Assembly: GCF_026012395.1 (NCBI RefSeq)
Contig: NZ_BRZA01000010.1
Span: forward strand, 1-64,000
DNA: 64,000 bases
Origin: Lysinibacillus piscis
Lineage (GTDB): Bacteria; Bacillota; Bacilli; Bacillales_A; Planococcaceae
Direction of reading: 5' to 3'
The notes under the pieces were generated by a model. It saw only the letters and a list, made by a program, of their open reading frames with translations, made no database searches and was not told the DNA's origin. Shown in pieces: positions 40,488 to 48,559 of the stretch. Position numbers and translations under genes: made by a program. Numbering within the stretch: position 1 is the first letter of the stretch; every line of letters starts with the position of its first letter.

Positions 40488-41348
40488 ATGATAGCTAACT
40501 ATTCACTAACACTGTCAGATATATTGAAAAAGGGGAATTTTGATTTAAGACGTGTGAGATTATTACGTCACTCAATGAATCATAAACGATTTAAAATGGC
40601 GTATGATGTGGATTGTATTTTGGAGTATACAAAAATGCAGGTACCCGATTTTTATCACAATGTGGACCTCGTTTTAAATTTTGTAGGAGATCAAGGAACA
40701 ACAGCTAAATTAGTAGGTTGTTATAAGCCGACACACTGTTCACAAAAGATAGAGGAGCAGCTTTTTCCAAGTAAAATGCCAAAAATATTGTTGGAGCATC
40801 CAACTAACATATATCATGAGCTGGAGCAAACAAGTTACTATCATGATTTAATAAATCGATTGTATATTGATTGGGGAAAAGGAACGGTAAATTGGAGTCA
40901 AAGTGCACTGAATGACAAGCCCATTATTGCCATAAAAAGTGTTCCAACGATTGAATTTAAAGGCTATGAGCGAGTAATGCTTATGTATGGTCAATTGGAG
41001 CAGATTATTGAAAGTCAAGTCACCTATGAGAATTGGCATGATGCTTTAAAAGCAGTTCACGCTGTGTATTTGATTACAGATTTAGCGGAAGGCAGGCAAT
41101 ATGTAGGCTCTGCATATGGGGCAGATAGCTTATTTCAAAGATGGGAAACATATGTAAAAACAAAACATGGAAATAATAAGAAAATCATTGAATATTTAAA
41201 ACAGTATCCAGAGCGTTATCACGAATTTCAATTCTCTATTCTACAAATCATCCCTAAAAATAGTACGCAGAAGGATGTAATTGAATTAGAAAATTTATAT
41301 AAGGAGAAGTTAGGAACGAGATTAGCGAATGGATTAAATGATAATTAG
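40488..41348 (+). CDS. GIY-YIG nuclease family protein with a large N-terminal domain
   Basis: A 286-residue protein. The C-terminal part (about 188-286) is a GIY-YIG domain: AVYLITDLAEGRQYVGSAYG carries the VYL and YVG versions of the two motifs, RWETYVKTKHGNN supplies the catalytic Arg region, and ELENLYKEKLGTRLANGLN gives the catalytic Glu and the typical tail. The N-terminal 185 residues (SDILKKGNFDLRRVRLLRH and on) form a separate domain of unknown role that I cannot name. Proteins of this layout are common single genes in Bacillales. The ATG follows AAAGGAGG, and a terminator follows. Confidence 0.85.
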   Translation: MIANYSLTLSDILKKGNFDLRRVRLLRHSMNHKRFKMAYDVDCILEYTKMQVPDFYHNVDLVLNFVGDQGTTAKLVGCYKPTHCSQKIEEQLFPSKMPKILLEHPTNIYHELEQTSYYHDLINRLYIDWGKGTVNWSQSALNDKPIIAIKSVPTIEFKGYERVMLMYGQLEQIIESQVTYENWHDALKAVHAVYLITDLAEGRQYVGSAYGADSLFQRWETYVKTKHGNNKKIIEYLKQYPERYHEFQFSILQIIPKNSTQKDVIELENLYKEKLGTRLANGLNDN

Positions 41349-41356
41349 GTGTGAGA

Positions 41357-41394
41357 GCCTATCTACTACATGTTAATGTAATGGATAGGCTTAT
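41357..41394 (+). terminator. Terminator after the GIY-YIG gene
   Basis: AGCCTATC with an inner TACAT pairs with ATGTA and GGATAGGCT, followed by TTATT. Moderately strong. Confidence 0.75.
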
Positions 41395-41642
41395 TGATTA
41401 TTTCTAAAATATATAAGTGCATTATTATTGTTTGGCTCTGATAGCATAGTAGCGAGCTATATTGTATTATCTAGTTATGAAATCATTTATCTAAGGACGA
41501 TGATTGGTAGCTCATTTCTTGTGTTTTTACTTATCTTTTTTAATAAAGCGGGGGACAAGAGTGAAATTTTAATGCTTTACAAATAGGTGGAGCGGCGTAT
41601 GATGAGCTATTTCAGAAAAAAGTGAAAGAGAGGGATATTTGA
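41395..41642. other. Intergenic region with a possible C-terminal gene remnant
   Basis: No full gene. In plus frame, 41563-41641 reads NFNALQIGGAAYDELFQKKV then KERDI and a stop one base before the next start. Its composition looks protein-like, but it has no start codon or ribosome binding site. It may be the end of a degraded gene. The end of it doubles as the ribosome binding region (AGAGAGGGA) of the next gene. Confidence 0.3.
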
Positions 41643-42626
41643 ATGATTCGATTCGGCATTATTGGTACAAATAAAATTACTGAGGCATTTTTAGAGGCAG
41701 CAAGTCAAATAGAGGATTTTCAACTAGCGGCTATTTATTCCAGAACGAATGAGCGAGCAACAGAATTTGCAGAAAAATATGGTGTGACAGTTACCTTTAC
41801 GGATTTAGAAAGTATGGCGAAAAGCACAGACATTGACGCAGTGTATATCGCTAGTCCAAATGCTTGTCATGCAGAGCAGGCAATGTTATTTATGCAAAAT
41901 GGTAAGCATGTACTATGTGAAAAACCAATTGCCTCCAATACCACAGAGGTACAGGCAATGGTTCAAGCAGCGAAGGCAAACAATGTACTATTAATGGAAG
42001 CGATGAAATCCACATTTGTGCCGAACTTTAAGAGCATCCAACAAAATGTACATAAAATTGGGCAAATACGCAGATATGTGGCAAGCTATTGTCAATATTC
42101 CTCACGCTATGACGCGTATAAAGAGGGGGTTGTATTAAATGCCTTTAAGCCAGCACTGTCTAATGGCGCTCTAATGGATATTGGCATTTACTGTATTTAC
42201 CCACTTGTTGCGCTATTTGGCAAGCCATTGGATATTAAAGCAACGGGACTATTGCTGGAGACAGGTGTCGATGGTGAAGGTAGTATTGTGCTGAAGTATG
42301 AAGATATGGAAGCTGTTATTATGTATTCTAAAATTACAAACTCTGCATTGCCATCTGAAATACAAGGGGAAAATGGCAATATTAAAATAGATAAAATTAA
42401 TACGCCAGAGCATGTGGAGATTTATTACCGAGATGGTGCTGTCGAAAATATTACACAGCCACAAAGAAGTAATTCGATGTACTATGAAATCAAGGAATTT
42501 ATTAAATTAATTCAAGCAGGTAAGCGAGAGTCAGCCATTAACTCCTATGAAAATTCATTGACTGTCATGGAGATTATGGATGAGGTACGTAAGCAAATTG
42601 GTGTTGTCTATCCAAGTGATAATTAA
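41643..42626 (+). CDS. Gfo/Idh/MocA family NAD(P)-dependent oxidoreductase
   Basis: A 327-residue sugar- or inositol-type dehydrogenase. The N-terminal Rossmann fold starts IRFGIIGTNKITEAFLEAA; the signature EKP motif is in HVLCEKPIASN, followed by the C-terminal alpha/beta domain with ALMDIGIYCIYPLVALFG, in which the DIGIYCI segment holds the catalytic region. The substrate is unknown. The ATG follows AGAGAGGGA. The downstream neighbours on the other strand encode a sugar uptake module, but orientation argues against a common operon. Confidence 0.9.
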   Translation: MIRFGIIGTNKITEAFLEAASQIEDFQLAAIYSRTNERATEFAEKYGVTVTFTDLESMAKSTDIDAVYIASPNACHAEQAMLFMQNGKHVLCEKPIASNTTEVQAMVQAAKANNVLLMEAMKSTFVPNFKSIQQNVHKIGQIRRYVASYCQYSSRYDAYKEGVVLNAFKPALSNGALMDIGIYCIYPLVALFGKPLDIKATGLLLETGVDGEGSIVLKYEDMEAVIMYSKITNSALPSEIQGENGNIKIDKINTPEHVEIYYRDGAVENITQPQRSNSMYYEIKEFIKLIQAGKRESAINSYENSLTVMEIMDEVRKQIGVVYPSDN

Positions 42627-42660
42627 AAAAAGTCGCCCACTTCCAGCTAAGTGGGCGATT
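42624..42660. terminator. Convergent terminator, stronger for the minus strand
   Basis: TCGCCCACTT pairs perfectly with AAGTGGGCGA. On the minus strand the stem is followed by a run of seven T, so it mainly ends the chbG transcript; on the plus strand the tail is only ATTGTTG. It lies between converging genes. Confidence 0.8.
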
Positions 42661-42691
42661 GTTGGTGAATTACGTCTGATAAATAACAATA

Positions 42692-43441
42692 TTACAAATC
42701 ATCATACGTAATCAGTTCTATGTCAGAGTCTTCAATCCATTTTCTCGTATTTGGATCACAGGCCATCTCAACTTCCATTGGTCTTGGCAGCGTAAGTGAA
42801 GAATTTTTTAAAATATAACTATCTAAATAGCCTGGATGGCAAATAAACATATAATAGCCAGTGTCATCGGCATTTTCCATTAGTTTCTTTAATGATGCAA
42901 ATGGCTCATAGTCTGGTTCTGTAGCATCCATTGACATCACAACATGTTTATCACGAATTTTCACTGATGGGCCATCTAATGGGAATGGAGAGTATTTCAA
43001 TCCATATTTGTCAGCTACGATTTCTAAACCTTTAAAGAAATTTGCACTTACAATGGCATGTCCTTCAAAATAGTGTGGTTGTTCCCCAGTAAGCTCTACA
43101 AATCGTTTATATTGCGCTTCAATTTCAAGTATAACTTCATCCAAGACGACAAAATCTTCTTTAGCCTGTCGATATTCTTTCGATGATTTAAATTCTCCGT
43201 TCTCATTTGTAATACTAGGAATTAAAGCTGGGTCTGTTAAAGGTTTACCAATACAAATATTCGTATGTTGTCCAAAGCAAACAGCAGTACCTTCCAACAG
43301 TTTCAATCCATGAGCAACTGCAGGCATATTCGTCATAACGCCTACACTGCCAATAATGCCATCTTTGACACTTTTAGCAATTCCATAATTAACACCTTCT
43401 GAATATCCAAGATCATCTGCTCTTACTAATAACTTTTTCAT
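42692..43441 (-). CDS. chbG: ChbG/YdjC family carbohydrate deacetylase
   Basis: A 249-residue polysaccharide-deacetylase-like metalloenzyme. ChbG removes an acetyl group from chitobiose or its 6-phosphate. The metal site is indicated by RADDLGYSEGVNYG, the His in FEGHAIVSANFF, and CHPGYLD near the C-terminus. It is downstream of a PTS permease gene on the same strand and probably cotranscribed with it, which suggests action on an acetylated amino-sugar phosphate brought in by that permease. The symbol is given by family, not by proven substrate. Confidence 0.87.
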   Translation of the reverse strand: MKKLLVRADDLGYSEGVNYGIAKSVKDGIIGSVGVMTNMPAVAHGLKLLEGTAVCFGQHTNICIGKPLTDPALIPSITNENGEFKSSKEYRQAKEDFVVLDEVILEIEAQYKRFVELTGEQPHYFEGHAIVSANFFKGLEIVADKYGLKYSPFPLDGPSVKIRDKHVVMSMDATEPDYEPFASLKKLMENADDTGYYMFICHPGYLDSYILKNSSLTLPRPMEVEMACDPNTRKWIEDSDIELITYDDL

Positions 43442-43478
43442 GTTCCATCTCCTATTCTTCTGCTAATTCCATAGATTT

Positions 43479-44894
43479 TTATGATTGTACTTTCTGGATA
43501 AGTGGATCATCTTTCTTAAATCCAAAGAAATAAGTTACAGCTGCTGCCACAACAATTGAAATAAGGACGGAAATAATTGCGTTAACAAGATTTGCGGTAG
43601 TGCCACCAACATAACTTAATATATTCAGGAAGTTGGCAACAGGAATTAACGCATAGGCAGTAACTCCTGTTAGTCCTGCATAAAGCCCACCAGCAAATCC
43701 ACCAGCAATCATACCGAGTAATGGTCGTTTGTAGCGAATACCAACACCATACATACCAGGTTCAGTAACACCACCTACTAGATTTGCAATGACGTACCCG
43801 AAGCTTAAGCTACGTTGCTCTTTATTGCGAATACGCAGTGCAGCACCGAGGGCCATACCAGCTACAGCAAAACTAGCCGCCGTTGCACCAGGAGAAACTA
43901 ATGCTTCTTGTCCATTATTGGTAAACACAAGAATAAGCATTGAAATCATTACTAAGTGCATACCGCTCAATACTAAAAATTGCCAAACAGCACCAATAAG
44001 AGCAATTGCTAAGAAGCCACCAACACCAGAAAGACCTAAAATTCCTTTAGAAATATAATTCCCAAGAAAAGCACCTGCAGGACCTAACACAGTCAGTGAA
44101 ATCGGCAACATAATCATAATGGTTAAACTTGGTGCAAAAATGGTCTTTAATGTGCTCGGCAAGTGTTTATTGAAAAACTTTTCAATATAGCTCATTACCC
44201 AAACAGAGAGAATGCTTGGAAGAACAGTAGATGCATAATTTTGCACACTGGTTGGGATGCCAAAAACCGTAAATTTAGTTCCCTCTGCTGCCATTGCTAC
44301 AAATGTTGGGTGGAGCAAAATACCACCTAAGAAAATAGCTAGTACAGGGCTTGCACCAAATTTTCTAGCCGCTGTATAAGCAACTGCGATAGGGAAAAAG
44401 TAAAATCCAGCATCCCCAACAAAATTAAATAACACATATAAATCACTTTTGTCACTCATCACATTAAGCATACTTGGACCCAGTAGCGCCACTAAAAACT
44501 TAAACATTGATGCGGCAAGAAGCAACGGGATAAGGGGAGTAAGTGAGCCTGCTAGTCCATCAAGAATGCCACTTCCGATACCCTTTAAAGTAAGCTTCTT
44601 CGTTTGAGCTACTCCATCTGTAACCATATTGTTTTCAAATCCACCGATGTCAGCTAAGTGTTGATACACCTTGTCTACCGTCTGCCCAATAATAACTTGA
44701 AATTGCCCACCAGCATTCATCACGCCAATAACACCAGGGATGTTTTGCATTTCTTCCTTATTCGGTATACTCTCATCTTTGAGGTTAAAACGTAGTCTTG
44801 TCATACAATGTGTAACGTGACTAACATTGTCTTTGCCTCCAATTGCTTGTAGCACATCTTCGGCAATTTTTTGAAATCGTTCTGTTTTGGCCAT
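43479..44894 (-). CDS. PTS sugar transporter subunit EIIBC (glucose/beta-glucoside superfamily)
   Basis: Imports and phosphorylates a sugar. The 471-residue protein has an N-terminal EIIB domain with the phosphocysteine Cys30 in HVTHCMTRLRFNL and IPGVIGVMNAGGQFQVIIG. The EIIC domain follows from about residue 90 with roughly ten membrane helices. No EIIA domain is present, so phosphate must come from a separate EIIA. The open frame extends 22 codons further upstream, but ATG 44894 has GGAGG at good spacing and gives MAKTERFQKIAEDVL. A RAT/terminator switch lies upstream and chbG lies 37 bases downstream. Confidence 0.9.
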   Translation of the reverse strand: MAKTERFQKIAEDVLQAIGGKDNVSHVTHCMTRLRFNLKDESIPNKEEMQNIPGVIGVMNAGGQFQVIIGQTVDKVYQHLADIGGFENNMVTDGVAQTKKLTLKGIGSGILDGLAGSLTPLIPLLLAASMFKFLVALLGPSMLNVMSDKSDLYVLFNFVGDAGFYFFPIAVAYTAARKFGASPVLAIFLGGILLHPTFVAMAAEGTKFTVFGIPTSVQNYASTVLPSILSVWVMSYIEKFFNKHLPSTLKTIFAPSLTIMIMLPISLTVLGPAGAFLGNYISKGILGLSGVGGFLAIALIGAVWQFLVLSGMHLVMISMLILVFTNNGQEALVSPGATAASFAVAGMALGAALRIRNKEQRSLSFGYVIANLVGGVTEPGMYGVGIRYKRPLLGMIAGGFAGGLYAGLTGVTAYALIPVANFLNILSYVGGTTANLVNAIISVLISIVVAAAVTYFFGFKKDDPLIQKVQS

Positions 44895-44982
44895 TTGTTT
44901 TTCCTCCATCTCCCATAAGTAATTATTATATAAAGTGAAGAAAAAAATTATTTTCTTCACGTGTATCTTTGTCTTTAATAAA

Positions 44983-45028
44983 TAAAAAACCCAAAGCTAA
45001 TATGTGTTTTCACATACTAGCTTTGGGT
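44983..45028 (-). terminator. Conditional terminator in the PTS gene leader
   Basis: On the minus strand ACCCAAAGCTAGTATGTG pairs with CACATATTAGCTTTGGGT (one wobble, loop AAAA), followed by six T. It begins inside the RAT element, so antiterminator binding would prevent it from forming. Confidence 0.9.
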
Positions 45029-45055
45029 AATGCCTCCATCACGAGTGACAATCCC
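45025..45055 (-). promoter_or_regulatory. RAT element (LicT/SacY-type antiterminator site) before the PTS gene
   Basis: On the minus strand the sequence starts GGGATTGTCACTCGTGATGG and ends AGGCATTACCC. This matches the ribonucleic antiterminator pattern GGATTGTnACT then GGCAnnACC, and its 3' end overlaps the terminator stem. Confidence 0.88.
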
Positions 45056-45061
45056 TATTAT

Positions 45062-45892
45062 TCAAATAATTGTATTTTTTATAATTCGATTAATATGCAT
45101 CATCAAATACAAAATTTCGTCTTCTGTCGTTGTAGACGCTAATTTTTCATCAATATAGTTGCCAATCATAAATGCACAGTCATAAATTTTTTCATTGTTT
45201 TCTTTCATTGCTGTTAAGATAGCTGTGTTATCATTCATAAATTGTGCTTCGTCTTTGATTCTTTTTAAGTAATATCGCATATGCATGGCAAAACGATTGT
45301 AGTTGAAGCTCGTTCTATCTATCGTCAAAGAGAAAAAGTCTTCTATTTTATCAGCAACCTCCCAAATTAATGCTTCTGTATCTGGGCCTTCTGTTTCAGG
45401 CTCTTCTTCTTCCTTTGCATTCACAAAATGCATTGCAATATTAGTGATTTCACTTTCTGGAAATTTCACAAATAACCTTTTTTGAATTAAGTCAACAGCA
45501 TATCTTCCCAATTCAGTTTCTTTTGGATATAACTGCTCCACATCATATGAAAAAACCATTTGCATTTTTTTATATTTTTTTAAACGGATAGTAGCAAAAT
45601 TGATATGGTCTGCTAAGCTAATTAAAAGATTCGGATTAAGAGGTGAGGTTAATGTTTTCCTAGCTTTATCAGCAATAAGCGCTGTTACCTCAAAAATATT
45701 TTCTGGAATTTCTTCAATTAGATGATAGAACCTATTGTCAATTCGATAGAATGTCATAGAAATGGAACTTAAATCAGAAAGTTCATAGGGCATTGGAGGA
45801 AAACCAATCCCCTTTCCAAATGCTATTAATTCTTTATTGTTGCTATCCATACATATTGCCACATTGTTATTGATTTTTTTAATGACCTTCAT
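45062..45892 (-). CDS. BglG/LicT family transcriptional antiterminator
   Basis: A 276-residue RNA-binding antiterminator. The N-terminal CAT domain (about 1-56) reads MKVIKKINNNVAICMDSNNK and so on. Two PRD domains follow with the expected phosphorylatable histidines (LADHINFA and NIAMHFVNA in PRD1, FAMHMRYYL and LMMHINRII in PRD2), through which PTS proteins tune activity. It lies directly upstream of the EIIBC gene, with a RAT/terminator between them and another RAT/terminator in its own leader, so it should control both. The gene most resembles licT, but I leave the symbol open because the inducing sugar is unknown. Confidence 0.93.
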   Translation of the reverse strand: MKVIKKINNNVAICMDSNNKELIAFGKGIGFPPMPYELSDLSSISMTFYRIDNRFYHLIEEIPENIFEVTALIADKARKTLTSPLNPNLLISLADHINFATIRLKKYKKMQMVFSYDVEQLYPKETELGRYAVDLIQKRLFVKFPESEITNIAMHFVNAKEEEEPETEGPDTEALIWEVADKIEDFFSLTIDRTSFNYNRFAMHMRYYLKRIKDEAQFMNDNTAILTAMKENNEKIYDCAFMIGNYIDEKLASTTTEDEILYLMMHINRIIKNTII

Positions 45893-45921
45893 AGTTTAAC
45901 TCCTATATAGATTATTAAATA

Positions 45922-45976
45922 CAAAAACTCTTTAAAGCACACCAAATAAAGATAGGTAGGTAATGCCTCAAAGAGT
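45922..45976 (-). terminator. Conditional terminator in the antiterminator gene leader
   Basis: On the minus strand ACTCTTTGAGGCA pairs with TGCTTTAAAGAGT (two G-U pairs) and is followed by TTTTTG. The left arm lies inside the RAT element at 45958-45985. Confidence 0.8.
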
Positions 45977-45985
45977 AACAATCCT
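45958..45985 (-). promoter_or_regulatory. RAT element in the leader of the antiterminator gene
   Basis: The minus strand starts AGGATTGTTACTCTTTGAGG and ends CATTACCT, again matching the RAT pattern. It overlaps the terminator stem, so the regulator gene is predicted to control its own read-through. Confidence 0.87.
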
Positions 45986-46151
45986 GTTAAGTATGTCAAT
46001 GTTTCCTTGATGCTATCACAAAAATTTTTGCTTAGCAATATTTTTTTAATTATTTTGAAATTTTTGAAATAATGCTTGCTTTTTCATGATAAACTTGCCT
46101 TAAAGTGAGCTCTAAGGAGTACGATGAAAGTGAAGATGAGGAGGAATGACA

Positions 46152-46727
46152 ATGCAAACATTATATTTAATGCGACATGGTGAAACACTATTTAATCAAT
46201 TACATAAAGTACAGGGCTGGTGTGATTCGCCATTGACAGAAAGAGGAATAAAACAAGCACAAATGGCCAAAGCGTATTTTGAGCAACATCATATTCTGTT
46301 TGACAGCGCTTATAGCTCCACTTCAGAAAGAGCCTCAGATACGTTGGAACAAATAACAAATTTGCCTTACCAGCGAGTGAAAGGGCTGAAGGAGTGGAAT
46401 TTTGGTCGCTTTGAAGGAGAGCCTGAATATTTAAACCCGCCTTTACCATATGGCGATTTTTTTGTTCCTTATGGCGGAGAAAAGGAAATGGACTTTAGAG
46501 AACGTATAGCTCAAACATTGCTGGATATTATGAAAAATGACACGAGTCATACAATACTTGCTGTGTCACATGGCGCTGCTTGTAGACAGTTTATGAGAAA
46601 TTGGAGCCATACAAGTGATGTTGACCATCAAGGGAGAATCAATAACTGTTGTATTTTGAAATTTGAATTTTTGAATGACCAATTCAAATTAGTTGAAATT
46701 ATTAACCACGATTTTAGTGCAATTTAA
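46152..46727 (+). CDS. Histidine phosphatase family protein
   Basis: A 191-residue member of the phosphoglycerate-mutase-like branch-1 histidine phosphatases. The catalytic RHG lies at residues 8-10 (LYLMRHGETLFN); SSTSERASDT, LKEWNFGRFEGE and the second catalytic His in VSHGAACR complete the site. The substrate is unknown. Two in-frame ATGs are available; 46152 is preferred because the first (46146) touches the GAGGAGGA ribosome binding site. Confidence 0.9.
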   Translation: MQTLYLMRHGETLFNQLHKVQGWCDSPLTERGIKQAQMAKAYFEQHHILFDSAYSSTSERASDTLEQITNLPYQRVKGLKEWNFGRFEGEPEYLNPPLPYGDFFVPYGGEKEMDFRERIAQTLLDIMKNDTSHTILAVSHGAACRQFMRNWSHTSDVDHQGRINNCCILKFEFLNDQFKLVEIINHDFSAI

Positions 46728-46739
46728 GCGAAACATGAT

Positions 46740-46779
46740 AAAGATGGTGTGAATGTATGTTCATACCATCTTTATTTTG
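46740..46779. terminator. Convergent terminator
   Basis: AAAGATGGTGTGAA pairs with TTCATACCATCTTT (one wobble) and is followed by ATTTTG. It lies between the phosphatase gene and the convergent TPR gene. Confidence 0.85.
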
Positions 46780-46789
46780 ATAAAAATAA

Positions 46790-47275
46790 CTAATCCCATG
46801 TTTGATTGAGCTTATCACTATAAAATAAAATAGCTTTTTGATATTGTAAAATCCCTTCATCATTCGTTGTTTCAGCAAGCGTCGTCAATAAATACTCCAT
46901 TGCCTTGTCATGCTGCTGTAAATTATAAAGTGTCATGGCATAAAATACCTTGAAATAATGAGCATTTGGAAATTGCTTTATGGCCGCTTGCAATGTTTTT
47001 TCTGCTAATTCGTATTGTCCTAATGCTCGATAAGTGCTTCCTAATCCTGCATAAGCACCTTGTAGATCTTCACCAGTCAAGCCAAGTGCAATTGCTTGTT
47101 CGTAGTGTGGAACGGCTTCCGTCTCTAACCCTAAATTATCGTAGCACCAAGCCATTTGGTATTGGTAAAGTGCATTATGGATATCTGTTTGCAATAACGT
47201 ACGCATACATGCACTTGCTTCTTCTAACTTTCCTGCTTTTCGCAACGCTAAAATTTGTTGTAAATTTGTATCCAT
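46790..47275 (-). CDS. Tetratricopeptide repeat protein
   Basis: A 161-residue soluble protein made almost entirely of TPR-like helical hairpins: about four repeats are visible, with recognisable cores ALYQYQMAWCYDNLGLETEA, AYAGLGSTYRALGQYELAEK and VFYAMTLYNLQQHDKAMEYL. Such proteins mediate protein contacts; no partner can be inferred. The ATG has only a weak ribosome binding site (GGTGAC). Confidence 0.85.
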   Translation of the reverse strand: MDTNLQQILALRKAGKLEEASACMRTLLQTDIHNALYQYQMAWCYDNLGLETEAVPHYEQAIALGLTGEDLQGAYAGLGSTYRALGQYELAEKTLQAAIKQFPNAHYFKVFYAMTLYNLQQHDKAMEYLLTTLAETTNDEGILQYQKAILFYSDKLNQTWD

Positions 47276-47341
47276 TCTGTCACCTCATTAATTGATTACT
47301 TCATTAGTATATAATATTTAAGTTACATAAAAGGTGTTGAT

Positions 47342-47376
47342 TTTTTATAAACAATTTGATAAATTGTTTATAAAAA
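47342..47376. promoter_or_regulatory. Perfect 16-bp palindrome upstream of the DUF2087 gene
   Basis: TTTTTATAAACAATTT and its exact complement flank a GAT loop. A partial third copy, TATAAACGAT, follows at 47378. It lies 42 bases before the DUF2087 gene, whose product carries an HTH-like segment, so autoregulation is possible. The region is too AT-rich to be a normal terminator. Confidence 0.6.
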
Positions 47377-47417
47377 TATAAACGATATTTATTTTTGTTT
47401 GAGAAAGAGGTTTTGGG

Positions 47418-48173
47418 ATGGATACAAATGAATTGTTTTGGCAGGCTTCATTAGAATCGATTAAAAAAGGTTATGTAGAGGAAGAACAATACTTTACTTG
47501 TGTGCTTTGTGGGGAAAAGGTTGAAAAGGGCATTATTTATCCATATGAGGAACTACTTTATGAGGCAGAAAAATTTATGCAAAAACATATTGCTGATGCC
47601 CATCAATCTGTTTTTCATTATTTAAATGGACTCAATAAAAAAATGACAGGCTTAACAGAGCATCAAGGTCAGATTTTACGCCTTTTCTATGAAGGAAAAA
47701 GTGACCAAATGATAAAGGAAGAGCTAGCTATTGGCAGTGTGGCAACGATTCGTCACCATCGTTTTACGCTAAAGGAGAAGGAGCGTCAGGCAAAGGTGTT
47801 TCTAGCAATGATGGAATTGTTAAAGGAATCTAGTCAAAAGGAGGAGAGCTTTGTGCCGATTCACAAAACAGCGACGATGGTGGATGAGCGTTATAATGTG
47901 ACGTCTACTGAGGAGCAGCAAATACTACAAAAATGTTTTTCGAATGGTGTAGGTAGTAAGCTAGTACGTTTTCCAAAGCGAGCAAAGCAACAAATTGTTA
48001 TTTTACGTGCGATTACGAATTTATTAGATATCGAGAAGCATTACACAGAAAAAGAATTAAATGCTATTATTCAGCCGATTTATGAGGATTATGTGCAAAT
48101 ACGTCGTAGCTTAATCGAATATGGCTTTATTGACCGTCATGATGATGGTAGTGCGTATTGGGTAAAAAAATAA
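47418..48173 (+). CDS. DUF2087 domain protein with zinc-ribbon-like and HTH-like N-terminus
   Basis: A 251-residue cytoplasmic protein. The N-terminus has a CVLC pair near residue 28 and a later HIADAH, together resembling a metal-binding finger. The segment LTEHQGQILRLFYEGKSDQM followed by IKEELAIGSVATIRHHRFTL looks like a LuxR/sigma-type helix-turn-helix. The C-terminal domain (about 175-251) is DUF2087: VRFPKRAKQQIVILRAIT, then YTEKELNAIIQPIYEDYVQI and RRSLIEYGFIDRHDDGSAYW. A regulator is likely. A small GIY-YIG gene follows after 17 bases in the same direction. Confidence 0.85.
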   Translation: MDTNELFWQASLESIKKGYVEEEQYFTCVLCGEKVEKGIIYPYEELLYEAEKFMQKHIADAHQSVFHYLNGLNKKMTGLTEHQGQILRLFYEGKSDQMIKEELAIGSVATIRHHRFTLKEKERQAKVFLAMMELLKESSQKEESFVPIHKTATMVDERYNVTSTEEQQILQKCFSNGVGSKLVRFPKRAKQQIVILRAITNLLDIEKHYTEKELNAIIQPIYEDYVQIRRSLIEYGFIDRHDDGSAYWVKK

Positions 48174-48190
48174 GAAAGTAGGGTATTCGA

Positions 48191-48532
48191 ATGGATCATA
48201 AAAAAGAATTAAAGGAAATGTATAAGGAAATAAAAATTGAAGCAGGCGTTTTCACGATAACCAATCAACAAAACGGTAAAGTGTTTGTTGGTAGCTTCAA
48301 TAACTTAAAACGATTGAACGGATTTCAGTTTATGTTAAAAACAGGTACACATATGAATAAAGCGTTACAAGCAGACTATAATACATTCGGCAAGGATGCT
48401 TTTGTCGTGGAAGTCGTTGAATATGTAAAGAAAAAAGAGGAAGGCTATTTTGATGAAAAACGTGCGCTTGAAAAGCTAGAACAGCAATGGCTTGATAAGT
48501 TACAGCCTTACGGTGAGCGTGGGTATAATTAA
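48191..48532 (+). CDS. Small GIY-YIG nuclease family protein
   Basis: A 113-residue protein that is essentially one GIY-YIG domain. AGVFTITNQQNGKVFVGSF carries the GVF and FVG variants; an Arg is present in NNLKRLNGF; and LEKLEQQWLDKLQPYGERGYN provides the Glu and the conserved tail. It probably forms an operon with the DUF2087 gene upstream. Whether it cuts nucleic acid is unknown, because both signature tyrosines are replaced by phenylalanine. Confidence 0.82.
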   Translation: MDHKKELKEMYKEIKIEAGVFTITNQQNGKVFVGSFNNLKRLNGFQFMLKTGTHMNKALQADYNTFGKDAFVVEVVEYVKKKEEGYFDEKRALEKLEQQWLDKLQPYGERGYN

Positions 48533-48559
48533 TAAGAGATGATAGGCAGGAAAAATTTT

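Noticed and set aside
44895-44960. Extended N-terminus of the PTS EIIBC
   Set aside because: The extra 22 residues are AT-driven and lie before the GGAGG ribosome binding site.
46123-46151. Short leader peptide before the histidine phosphatase gene
   Set aside because: An ATG after AAGGAG opens an overlapping frame, but it runs into the gene without conserved features.
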